A stretch of DNA of 22,067 nt from JANOQP01 sp044227705 (lineage in GTDB: Bacteria > Bacteroidota > Bacteroidia > Chitinophagales > Saprospiraceae): assembly GCA_044227705.1 (NCBI GenBank), contig JBGAWE010000060.1, positions 1-22,067 on the forward strand. Reading direction: 5' to 3'. Position numbers and translations under genes: made by a program. The notes beneath the pieces were generated by a model. The model was not told where the DNA came from, made no database searches, and saw nothing but the letters and a program-made list of their open reading frames with translations. Each line of letters opens with the position of its first letter. The stretch's first letter is position 1. Below, in pieces: positions 15,978-22,067 of the stretch.

Positions 15978-17096
15978 ATGAAAGTCCGCCAGCTCCTTCC
16001 CGCCCTCGCCCTCCTTTCCAGCCAGCTCGCCGCACAGACGGCCGAGGAGTATTTTGCCCTCGGCAAGTCGCTCCACCAAGAGGGGCGGCTCGTGGAGGCC
16101 ATTGCTTTTTATAGCGAGTGCCTTGTGCGCGACCCGAGTTTCACGAACGCCCTTTTCAACCGGGGGGCCGCGTATTTCTCCGAAGGTGAGTTTGAGAACG
16201 CGGGCCACGACTTCCAGCGGGTGGCCGACTTGAGCCGCCGCGACGCCGAGGCATACGAGCGGCTGGCCAACTGCTTTTTCATGCAAAAGGCATGGAAAGA
16301 GGCGGTTGTGAATTACGAAAAATCCCTCTCCATCGAAAAATCGGGGCGGGTGCTGGTCTCCTGCTCGCTCGCCCGGCAGGAGGCTGGCGACTTCGACGGG
16401 GCCATCGCCGACGCGGAAAAGGTCATCGAGATATCGCCCAAAGAGGCGAGCGGATGGGCCGCGAAAGGGTCCGCGCTGTTCCGCGTCGGGCAGGTCGAGA
16501 CGGCGGTCGCCGCGTGGCAGGAGGCGGCGCAGCGCACTCCGGGCGACGCCGAAATCCTCGCCAACCTCGGCGCGGGGCTGGTCGAGATGGGTTTCTGGCG
16601 GGAGGCGCTCGGCTGGCTCAACAAGAGCATCACCCTCGAAGCCTCGGCGAAGGCCTATATCAACCGGGCCAACTGTTTCATTGAGCTGGGCAACACGGCG
16701 GCCGCCCAATCCGACATCGCCTCGGCCGACCAAATGGCACCGACGAGCGCCGACGTGTTCAACATCCGGGGCCTTTTGCTTTTGAAAAAAGGGGAGACGG
16801 ATGCGGCCGTCCAATCTTTCTCGAACGCCATCGCTTGGTCGCCGAACCACCCGAACGCGCTCTACAACCGGGCGCAGGTGGCCTACTCGATGGGCGACTA
16901 CCGGGCCGCACTGACCGACCTCGACGTGCTGGTTTCGCAGCGACCGAGGGCTGCTCGGGCGCGGTACGCACGGGCACGGGCGCACTACGAGCTGAAAGAA
17001 TACGACGCGGCCTGCGCCGATTTCCGCGAGGCGCAGAACCTCGGTCTGGCCGACGTGAGCGACGAGTACGATGTCAGTTTTTGCCGAAAAGATTGA
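15978..17096 (+). CDS. Secreted protein made of ten TPR repeats
   Basis: The product is 372 residues. A Sec signal peptide (MKVRQLLPALALLSSQLAAQ) leads straight into ten consecutive 34-residue tetratricopeptide repeats that fill the rest of the protein. Each shows the expected W/L-G-Y-A-P-type pattern, for example AEEYFALGKSLHQEGRLVEA, AEAYERLANCFFMQKAWKEA and NALYNRAQVAYSMGDYRAAL. There is no catalytic domain. TPR arrays bind peptides or partner proteins, so a periplasmic scaffold or adaptor role is likely; the partner is unknown. The ATG at 15978 is preferred because it begins the signal peptide; an earlier ATG at 15951 would bury it. It may share a transcript with the following propeller gene, 143 bp downstream. 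Confidence 0.85.
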   Translation: MKVRQLLPALALLSSQLAAQTAEEYFALGKSLHQEGRLVEAIAFYSECLVRDPSFTNALFNRGAAYFSEGEFENAGHDFQRVADLSRRDAEAYERLANCFFMQKAWKEAVVNYEKSLSIEKSGRVLVSCSLARQEAGDFDGAIADAEKVIEISPKEASGWAAKGSALFRVGQVETAVAAWQEAAQRTPGDAEILANLGAGLVEMGFWREALGWLNKSITLEASAKAYINRANCFIELGNTAAAQSDIASADQMAPTSADVFNIRGLLLLKKGETDAAVQSFSNAIAWSPNHPNALYNRAQVAYSMGDYRAALTDLDVLVSQRPRAARARYARARAHYELKEYDAACADFREAQNLGLADVSDEYDVSFCRKD

Positions 17097-17239
17097 CTGT
17101 CAATTGATTGTGAGAAGGTTTCGAGAGGCGGCGACGACGCTGCCCCTTTTCTTTTTGGGGAGCCGCTGAGGAAAAACCGGCCCAGATTTGCACGGCCGCG
17201 CGCAGTGCGGCGTTCTTGCCCTTCCAATTCTTTCAAACC

Positions 17240-18094
17240 ATGACCGCTTCCAAAAAGATGACGAACCTCCTTTTCACCGCCCTCCTCGTCGCGCTGTTCG
17301 CGTTTTTCCTGCTCTCGAAAAAGGCCGCCGCCCAGGTCCCTTACGACCTCGAATCGCCCAGCCGGACCGTCGAGCTGCCCGTTGAATTAAGGGAGATCAG
17401 CGGCCTCACTTTGACCAAAAAGCCTGGCCAGCTTGCCGCCGTCGGCGACGAAAAAGGGCAGGTTTTTTTCATCGACTCGAAAACGGGCGCCATCGAGAAG
17501 TCGCCCATTTTCCGCGAAAAAGGGGATTTCGAGGACCTCGTCATGCTCGGCGACTCGATCTGGTGCGTGAAAAGCGACGGCGATTTGTACCTCGTCGACA
17601 GCCTCGATTTGGAGAATCCGGGGTTTGAAAAATTCACGAGCGGCTTCCTCGAACACAAGCATGACGACGTTGAGGGGCTTTGTTTCGATGAAAAAAAACA
17701 CCGCCTCGTCCTCGCCTGCAAGGGGGAGACGGACAGCTTCAACGTGCGCCGCTTCTTCGCCTTCGACCTTGAGGAAAAAGAGTTTCGACCCGACCCGATT
17801 TTCACCCTCGACCCGTGCGACGTGGAGAAGCTTTTGGGCAAAAAGGGCAAGCCATTCTCGCCCAGCGGCTTGGCGATTCACCCGAAAACGGGGGAGTTCT
17901 ATGTCCTTTCGAGCGTCGGGAAGATGCTGGCGGTGCTGTCGCCGGAGGGCGTTCTGAAACAGGCGGTCAAGCTCGACAAGGAGCTTTTGCCACAGCCCGA
18001 GGGCATCTGTTTCGCGGCTGATGGGACGCTTTTTCTTTCCTCCGAAGGGAAGTCGGGGAAGGGGCTGGTGCTTGTTTTTGAGATGGAGAAATAG
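17240..18094 (+). CDS. SdiA-regulated-family (YjiK-like) beta-propeller protein
   Basis: The product is 284 residues. A hydrophobic N-terminal segment (TNLLFTALLVALFAFFLLS) followed by AAAQ indicates a signal peptide or a membrane anchor. The remainder matches the SdiA-regulated family (PF06977): ISGLTL, LAAVGDEKGQVFFID, GDFEDLVMLGDSIWCVKSDG, HDDVEGLCFDEKKHRLVLACKG, FSPSGLAIHPKTGEFYVLSS and QPEGICFAADGTLFLSSEG, one per propeller blade. The function of the family is not established; members are exported and may bind a ligand or metal. Start could be 17240 or 17258 (second Met); both keep the hydrophobic segment. An A8 run at 17691-17698 lies inside the frame. Its stop converges with the PaiB-like gene 18 bp away. 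Confidence 0.82.
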   Translation: MTASKKMTNLLFTALLVALFAFFLLSKKAAAQVPYDLESPSRTVELPVELREISGLTLTKKPGQLAAVGDEKGQVFFIDSKTGAIEKSPIFREKGDFEDLVMLGDSIWCVKSDGDLYLVDSLDLENPGFEKFTSGFLEHKHDDVEGLCFDEKKHRLVLACKGETDSFNVRRFFAFDLEEKEFRPDPIFTLDPCDVEKLLGKKGKPFSPSGLAIHPKTGEFYVLSSVGKMLAVLSPEGVLKQAVKLDKELLPQPEGICFAADGTLFLSSEGKSGKGLVLVFEMEK

Positions 18095-18112
18095 GGTTGC
18101 CCAATTTGAAAA

Positions 18113-18730
18113 TCAGCGGCGAAGCTGGCGCATTTCCTCCGCGACCTCGGCCGCTCCGGCCTCGCCCAATTTTTCCAACTCCTCGATAATTCGTTGATAG
18201 TCAGTATCCGAACGGTTCTGGGAAAGCTTCCATGTTCCCTGAATCGAGGTCGGCTCAATCTCGAATCCGACGATGCCGCGCATCTCGCGGGCGACGTACA
18301 CGGGCGGCATTTTTTCCACTAAAAGCGGGTCGGCCTGCCCCGCTTCGTACTTGTTCGTCAGTTTTTTCAAAGCCTCCAAAAGCTCCTCGCCTTCCATCAC
18401 CCGCAGCCTGCCATAGACGTGGACGGCGAGGTAGTTCCACGTCGAGACGTTCAGTTTTTCATACCACGAGGAGGAGACGTAGCTGTGCGGCCCGCTGAAA
18501 ATGGCCAGCACCTCCGCGTTCTCCCCGAAGCTCCGCCACGACGGGTTGGCCCGCGCGATGTGGCCGGACAGCGACCATGAGCCATCCGGTTTTTCCTCTA
18601 AAAACAGGGGGATGTGCGTCGCCCACGGCCGCCCCTCGTGCTGCGAGACGAGCGTCGCAAAGCCGTTCTTTTTCAAAAAAGAAAGGAGCGCGGGCAGGTT
18701 CTCCTGCCGGTTGAGCGGATTGGTGTGCAC
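18113..18730 (-). CDS. PaiB-like FMN-binding protein (putative transcriptional regulator family)
   Basis: The product is 205 residues, typical of the PaiB / FMN-binding negative transcriptional regulator family (PF04299, about 200-210). Visible landmarks: FLKKNGFATLVSQHEGRPWATHIPLFLEE near the start, LSGHIARANPSW, VLAIFSGPHSYVSSSWY, STWNYLAVHVYGRL and the IVGFEIEPTSIQGTWKLSQNR end, which form the split-barrel flavin-binding fold. In Bacillus PaiB was linked to repression of sporulation and protease genes; here the role is unknown. I chose the GTG at 18730, whose VHTNPLNRQEN aligns with usual family starts. A GTG at 18799 overlapping the branching-enzyme stop would add 23 residues encoded by tandem repeats and is less likely. 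It lies downstream of glgB on the same strand. Confidence 0.82.
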   Translation of the reverse strand: MHTNPLNRQENLPALLSFLKKNGFATLVSQHEGRPWATHIPLFLEEKPDGSWSLSGHIARANPSWRSFGENAEVLAIFSGPHSYVSSSWYEKLNVSTWNYLAVHVYGRLRVMEGEELLEALKKLTNKYEAGQADPLLVEKMPPVYVAREMRGIVGFEIEPTSIQGTWKLSQNRSDTDYQRIIEELEKLGEAGAAEVAEEMRQLRR

Positions 18731-18739
18731 GGCGGTTGT

Positions 18740-18787
18740 GGAATGGAGGAATTGTGGAATGGAGGAGGCGAGGAATGGAGGCGCGAC
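18740..18787. repeat. Three tandem 16-bp repeats (GGAATGGAGG units)
   Basis: Units begin at 18740, 18756 and 18772, each opening GGAATGGAGG and then diverging. They fill the gap between the glgB stop (18796) and the paiB-like start (18730). On the coding strand the units read as CCTCCATTCC. This may be a spacer repeat or part of the leader of the PaiB-like gene. Confidence 0.7.
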
Positions 18788-18795
18788 AGTCGTGC

Positions 18796-20742
18796 TCACT
18801 TCTTGGGCTTTTTCTCTTTCGGAAAGGCCTTTTCCGCCTCGAAAAACTGGACGGCCAGCGGCGCGAGCTTGAAGGTCAGGTGCTGCTTGTGGCCGTGCAT
18901 GTCCCCCTTTTTCGTGGTCAAAACGCCGTTCACCGCGTATGAGCCGCCGAAGTCGGAGGCGTCGGAGTTGAGGATTTCCGTCCATTTTCCGGCGATGGGG
19001 ACGCCAGCCGAATAGCCCTCGACGATGCCTGTGTTGAAATGGCAGACGACGAGCACCGGCTTGTCCTCCGGCCCCCCTTTTCGCAAAAAAATGAGGACGC
19101 TGTTCTCCACGTCGCCGCCGGAGACCCACTCGAAGCCGTCTTGCTCGAATGCTTTTTGCCACATCGCGGGGGTCTTTTGATAGAACAGGTTGAGCGCGCG
19201 CACCCATTTCTGGATGCCGAGGTGGGCGGGCTTTTCGAGCAGCTCCCAGTCGACGCCCCGGTCGTGGCTCCACTCGCCGATTTGGGCAATCTCGCCGCCC
19301 ATGAACAGGAGCTGGTGGCCCGGGTGCGCCCACATGAAGCCGTAGAGGGCGCGGAGGTTGGCAAATTTTTCCCATTCGTTGGCCCCGGCCATCTTCGTCC
19401 AGAGGGAGCCCTTGAGGTGCACGACCTCGTCGTGGCTCAACGGCAGCATGAACCGCTCCGACCATGCGTAGACGAACGAGAAGGTGATGTCCGACTGGTG
19501 CCAGCGGCGGAAGTGCATCGGCCGCTCGAAGTATTTGAGCGCGTCGTGCATCCAGCCCATCATCCATTTTTGGCCGAAGCCGAGGCCGCCGTCGAAGGTC
19601 GGCTTCGACACGCCGGGGTAGGCCGTGCTCTCCTCGGCTATCGTCTCGATGCCGGGGTGCTCTTTGTAGAGGAAGTCGTTGAGTTCTTTGAAAAGAGAGA
19701 TGGCCTCGAGGTTCTCCCGCCCGCCGTGGATGTTCGGGATCCACTCGCCCTCCTTCCGACTGTAGTCGCGATAGAGCATCGAGGCGACGGCATCGACGCG
19801 GAGGCCGTCGGCGTGGTATTTTTCAATCCAAAACAGCGCGTTCGAGATGAGAAACGACCGGACTTCGTAGCGCGAGTAGTTGAAGATGTAAGAATTCCAG
19901 TCTTGGTGAAAACCCTCCTTCGGGTCGGCGTACTCGAAAAGGTGCGTTCCGTCGAAAAGATATAGGCCGTGAATGTCGCCCGGGAAATGGCTCGGCACCC
20001 AGTCGAGCAGCACGCCGATGCCAGCGCGGTGGCACTTGTCAATCAAATATTGAAGCTCGTCCGGCGTGCCGAAGCGGCTCGACGGGGCGAAATAGCCCGT
20101 GACCTGATAGCCCCACGAACCATAAAAAGGGTGCTCCATCACGGGCATCAGCTCGAGGTGCGTGAAGCCCATGTCGACGCAGTAGGCCACGAGGTCGTCG
20201 GCCATCTCGGCGTAGGAAAGCGACTCGCGGGCCATGTTCGCCTTCTTCCGCCATGAGCCGCTGTGGACTTCGTAGACGCAGAAAGGCTTTGGCTTTCCGG
20301 CCGATTCCCCTCTTTTTTTGATGAAATCGGAGTCCTTCCAGTCGTGCGTCATTTCCCAAACGACGCTGGCCGTGCGCGGCGGCACCTCCCAAGCGAGGGC
20401 GAACGGATCGCCCTTGTCGAGCCGGAAGCCGCCGGGGGTGAGGACGTTGTACTTGTAGAAATTCCCCTTGCCGACCCCGGCGATGAAGCCCTCCCAGATG
20501 CCCGAGCCATCGGGCCGAGCGTGGAGCGGGTGGGCCTTGATGTCGAAGTCGTTGAAATCGCCGGCGACGGAGACCTCGCGGGCGTTCGGTGCCCAGACGG
20601 CGAAGTGGACGCCCTTCTCGCCGCCGACCTCGACGAGGTGGGAGCCGAGCTTTTCCCAGAGGCGGTAGTGCTTCCCTTGCTTGAACAGGTAGACGTCAAG
20701 GTCGGTCAAAAGGGTGTAGGGGACGACGGTCGAGTGCGCCAT
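18796..20742 (-). CDS. glgB: 1,4-alpha-glucan branching enzyme
   Basis: The product is 648 residues and complete. An N-terminal CBM48 module (HFAVWAPNAREVSVAGDFNDF) precedes the GH13 catalytic barrel with the branching-enzyme landmarks VYEVHSGSW, LMPVMEHPFYGSWGYQVTGYFAPSSRFGTP and DWVPSHF. Catalytic residues are D317 (DGLRVDAVASM), E370 (IAEESTAYP) and D438 (LSHDEVVH). The spacings of 53 and 68 residues are the same as those I recall for D405, E458 and D526 of the E. coli enzyme. A C-terminal all-beta domain ends in a Lys-rich tail (FPKEKKPKK). The enzyme cuts alpha-1,4 chains and rejoins them in alpha-1,6 linkage, making glycogen branches in the cytoplasm. No glycogen synthase, glgC or debranching gene is in the window. 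It lies 42 bp after aat on the same strand, so read-through is likely. Confidence 0.95.
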   Translation of the reverse strand: MAHSTVVPYTLLTDLDVYLFKQGKHYRLWEKLGSHLVEVGGEKGVHFAVWAPNAREVSVAGDFNDFDIKAHPLHARPDGSGIWEGFIAGVGKGNFYKYNVLTPGGFRLDKGDPFALAWEVPPRTASVVWEMTHDWKDSDFIKKRGESAGKPKPFCVYEVHSGSWRKKANMARESLSYAEMADDLVAYCVDMGFTHLELMPVMEHPFYGSWGYQVTGYFAPSSRFGTPDELQYLIDKCHRAGIGVLLDWVPSHFPGDIHGLYLFDGTHLFEYADPKEGFHQDWNSYIFNYSRYEVRSFLISNALFWIEKYHADGLRVDAVASMLYRDYSRKEGEWIPNIHGGRENLEAISLFKELNDFLYKEHPGIETIAEESTAYPGVSKPTFDGGLGFGQKWMMGWMHDALKYFERPMHFRRWHQSDITFSFVYAWSERFMLPLSHDEVVHLKGSLWTKMAGANEWEKFANLRALYGFMWAHPGHQLLFMGGEIAQIGEWSHDRGVDWELLEKPAHLGIQKWVRALNLFYQKTPAMWQKAFEQDGFEWVSGGDVENSVLIFLRKGGPEDKPVLVVCHFNTGIVEGYSAGVPIAGKWTEILNSDASDFGGSYAVNGVLTTKKGDMHGHKQHLTFKLAPLAVQFFEAEKAFPKEKKPKK

Positions 20743-20784
20743 GTGGGAGTGGATTTGGGGTAAAAGAAAGAAACTTTGAGGGAA

Positions 20785-21486
20785 TCAGCCGGCCGCCCAC
20801 CAATCCGTCCACATTCCCGCCGCCGTCGGCTCGTGCGAGTTCTTTTTCATGATGTCCAAGAAGGTGGAGCGCGGGATGTCCCTTGCCCCGAGGCTGGCGA
20901 GGTGCGGCGTGTGCACCTGGCAGTCGACGAGCCAGAAGCCGCGCTTTTGAAGCTCTTGCACCAGTTTGATGAAGCCCGCCTTCGAGGCGTTCGGCACGAG
21001 GCTGAACATGCTCTCGCCCGAGAAGACCCGCCCGAGTGCGATGCCGTAGAGGCCGCCGACCAGCTCCCCTTCCTGCCAGACCTCGACGGAGTGGGCGAGG
21101 CCCATTTCGTGGAGCTTCGAGTAGCCTTCGACGAAGCTCTCGTCAATCCAGCTCGACTGCAGCTCGCCGCGCCGCCAAACGTCGCGGCAGTTTTCGATGA
21201 CCTGGCTGAAAGCGGTGTCGAGCGAGAAGTCGAACTTTTTTTGGTTGAATATGGGCCGCATCGACTTCGACACGCGCAACTCTTTGGGAATCAGCACACA
21301 GCGCGGGTCGGGACAGAACCAGTACGGGTCGCCAAAATGCGCGAACCAGGGAAATATCCCCTCCCGGTAAGCCGCCACCAGCCGCTCTGGGCGCAGGTCG
21401 CCGCCGATGGCGAGCAGCCCCTCCGCATCGGCCTCGAGCGCGGGGTCGGGGAAGGTGAAATCATGTGGGGTGAGCCAGACGGGCAT
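20785..21486 (-). CDS. aat: Leucyl/phenylalanyl-tRNA-protein transferase
   Basis: The product is 233 residues, the usual size. It shows the family pattern from the start: FPDPALEADAEGLLAIGGDL, ERLVAAYREGIFPWF, WFCPDPRCVLIPKEL, SSWIDESFVEGYSKLHEMGLAHSVEVW, GGLYGIALGRVFSGESMFS and HLASLGARDIPRSTFL. It moves Leu or Phe from tRNA to proteins with an N-terminal Arg or Lys, marking them for the ClpS/ClpAP N-degron route in the cytoplasm. The ATG at 21486 is followed at once by conserved sequence, so this start is well supported. It sits between the cyclase gene (73 bp upstream) and glgB (42 bp downstream), all on the minus strand; a functional link is not evident. Confidence 0.95.
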   Translation of the reverse strand: MPVWLTPHDFTFPDPALEADAEGLLAIGGDLRPERLVAAYREGIFPWFAHFGDPYWFCPDPRCVLIPKELRVSKSMRPIFNQKKFDFSLDTAFSQVIENCRDVWRRGELQSSWIDESFVEGYSKLHEMGLAHSVEVWQEGELVGGLYGIALGRVFSGESMFSLVPNASKAGFIKLVQELQKRGFWLVDCQVHTPHLASLGARDIPRSTFLDIMKKNSHEPTAAGMWTDWWAAG

Positions 21487-21559
21487 TTTTCGGACGTGAT
21501 GATTTGGAGACGGGTCGTTCAGTTCGTTGCCGATCGCAAAGGTGTGGCAGGGGCGGGTT

Positions 21560-22067
21560 TCATGTCGAATCGGCCCTCCGCTCGACGAAGAACATCTCGA
21601 CCTCCCCCTTGTTCTTCGCCGCCACCCTGCCCCGCGCCTCGAACCGGAACTCGTTTTCAGAGAGCAAACCCCGCGTCGCGCCGCTGATGTTGACGCGGCC
21701 CGGCTCGCCCGATTGCTCCATGCGGGCGGCGAGGTTGACGGCGTCGCCCCAGATGTCCCACTGGAACTTGCGCTGCCCGACGACCCCCGCGACGACCGGC
21801 CCCGAGTGGATGCCGAGGCGGATTTCGAAGCTCGGCAGACCGTTTTCCAACTGTTTTTGATTGAAAACCGCCATGAAGTCGCGCATCTCGAGCGCTGCGA
21901 GGGCGAGGTCGCGGGCATGGTCCGGGCGCGGCTCGGGCAGCCCGGCGGCGCACATGTAGGCATCGCCGATGGTCTTTATTTTTTCAACATGGTGTCGCCC
22001 GGCGATGTCGTCGAAGGCGCGGAAACAGGCGTCGAGCGTCGCCACCAGCTCCTCCGCCGCCATCCCC
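21560..22067 (-). CDS. Class III adenylate/guanylate cyclase catalytic domain, C-terminal part (partial)
   Basis: The last 169 or so codons of a minus-strand gene run off the right edge; the frame is open at the end, so the ATG at 22063 is unlikely to be the start. The stretch EELVATLDACFRAFDDI, KIKTIGDAYMCAAGLPEP, IRLGIHSGPVVAGVVG, FQWDIWGDAVNLAARMEQ and the G-x-V-N-I-S segment are the class III nucleotidyl cyclase core. The second metal aspartate is in GDAYM, and the Asn/Arg pair of the transition state is in NLAARME. The first metal aspartate and any sensor domains lie outside the window. Product is probably cAMP. The C-terminus continues as a short K-G-E-V-E-M-F-F-V strand, with no extra domain. 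Confidence 0.88.
   Translation of the reverse strand, partial: GMAAEELVATLDACFRAFDDIAGRHHVEKIKTIGDAYMCAAGLPEPRPDHARDLALAALEMRDFMAVFNQKQLENGLPSFEIRLGIHSGPVVAGVVGQRKFQWDIWGDAVNLAARMEQSGEPGRVNISGATRGLLSENEFRFEARGRVAAKNKGEVEMFFVERRADST

Noticed and set aside
17093..17180. Possible terminator after the TPR gene (short CCCC/GGGG and GCGGC/GCCGC pairings)
   Set aside because: The pairings are short and interrupted, and the T run lies in the loop rather than after the stem.
18731..19744. Minus-strand frame extending the PaiB-like protein to 543 residues
   Set aside because: The upstream part overlaps glgB in another frame and reads as Arg/Pro-rich shadow sequence; only the last 205 codons match a family.
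7897..20742. A single glycogen pathway joining the nucleotidyltransferase and glgB
   Set aside because: The two genes are about 10 kb apart with unrelated genes between, no glycogen synthase is present, and the nucleotidyltransferase looks more like an RmlA/GlmU-type enzyme.
1..22067. Defence island, CRISPR array, secretion cluster or biosynthetic cluster
   Set aside because: No regularly spaced direct repeats and no nuclease, toxin, transposase, phage or assembly-line genes were seen; the genes read as mixed housekeeping and exported enzymes.

Overview
The window comes from a GC-rich member of the Bacteroidota. Two secreted proteins end in a type A sorting domain of the type IX secretion system (T9SS). 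There are PKD modules and a GCDS-type repeat typical of that phylum. Starts have no Shine-Dalgarno sequence, and two sites match the Bacteroidota promoter consensus TAnnTTTG. A Saprospiria-like lineage fits, but this is inference and no RNA marker gene is present.

Layout. Positions 1-150 hold the 3' end of a LytTR DNA-binding protein. Positions 151-550 are a small gene graveyard with a decayed DUF4197 tail (minus) and an acyl-CoA dehydrogenase-like tail (plus), closed by a strong hairpin terminator at 551-592. A LolA-like periplasmic protein (minus) and a sigma-54-type response regulator (plus) diverge from about 1302-1537. The regulator meets a fumarylacetoacetate hydrolase-family gene (minus) tail to tail, 2 bp apart. 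A GAATT-rich imperfect hairpin separates that gene from a divergent secreted M1 metallopeptidase, which is followed by a UbiD-family decarboxylase.

On the minus strand, 9665-7897 carries a membrane-anchored glucosaminidase and then a sugar-1-phosphate nucleotidyltransferase, with a perfect 14-bp stem between them. An AT-rich divergent promoter region (9666-9935) leads on the plus strand into a 1649-residue secreted protein with two tandem glycosidase-like barrels. The second barrel has lost active-site residues. A methyltransferase, a ten-TPR secreted protein and a SdiA-regulated-like propeller protein follow. The right end is all minus strand: class III nucleotide cyclase (cut by the edge), leucyl/phenylalanyl-tRNA-protein transferase, glycogen branching enzyme and a PaiB-like FMN-binding protein.

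How the genes relate. Most are single-function housekeeping or cell-envelope genes rather than one pathway. Three of the exported or envelope products (M1 peptidase, two-barrel protein, glucosaminidase) suggest surface polymer or peptide processing. I see no CRISPR array, tRNA, rRNA, insertion sequence, phage gene or recognisable defence system. The most unusual items are the two-barrel protein with a probable pseudo-enzyme half, the response regulator lacking its helix-turn-helix and carrying GAFTDA in place of GAFTGA, and two kinds of intergenic hairpin repeat.
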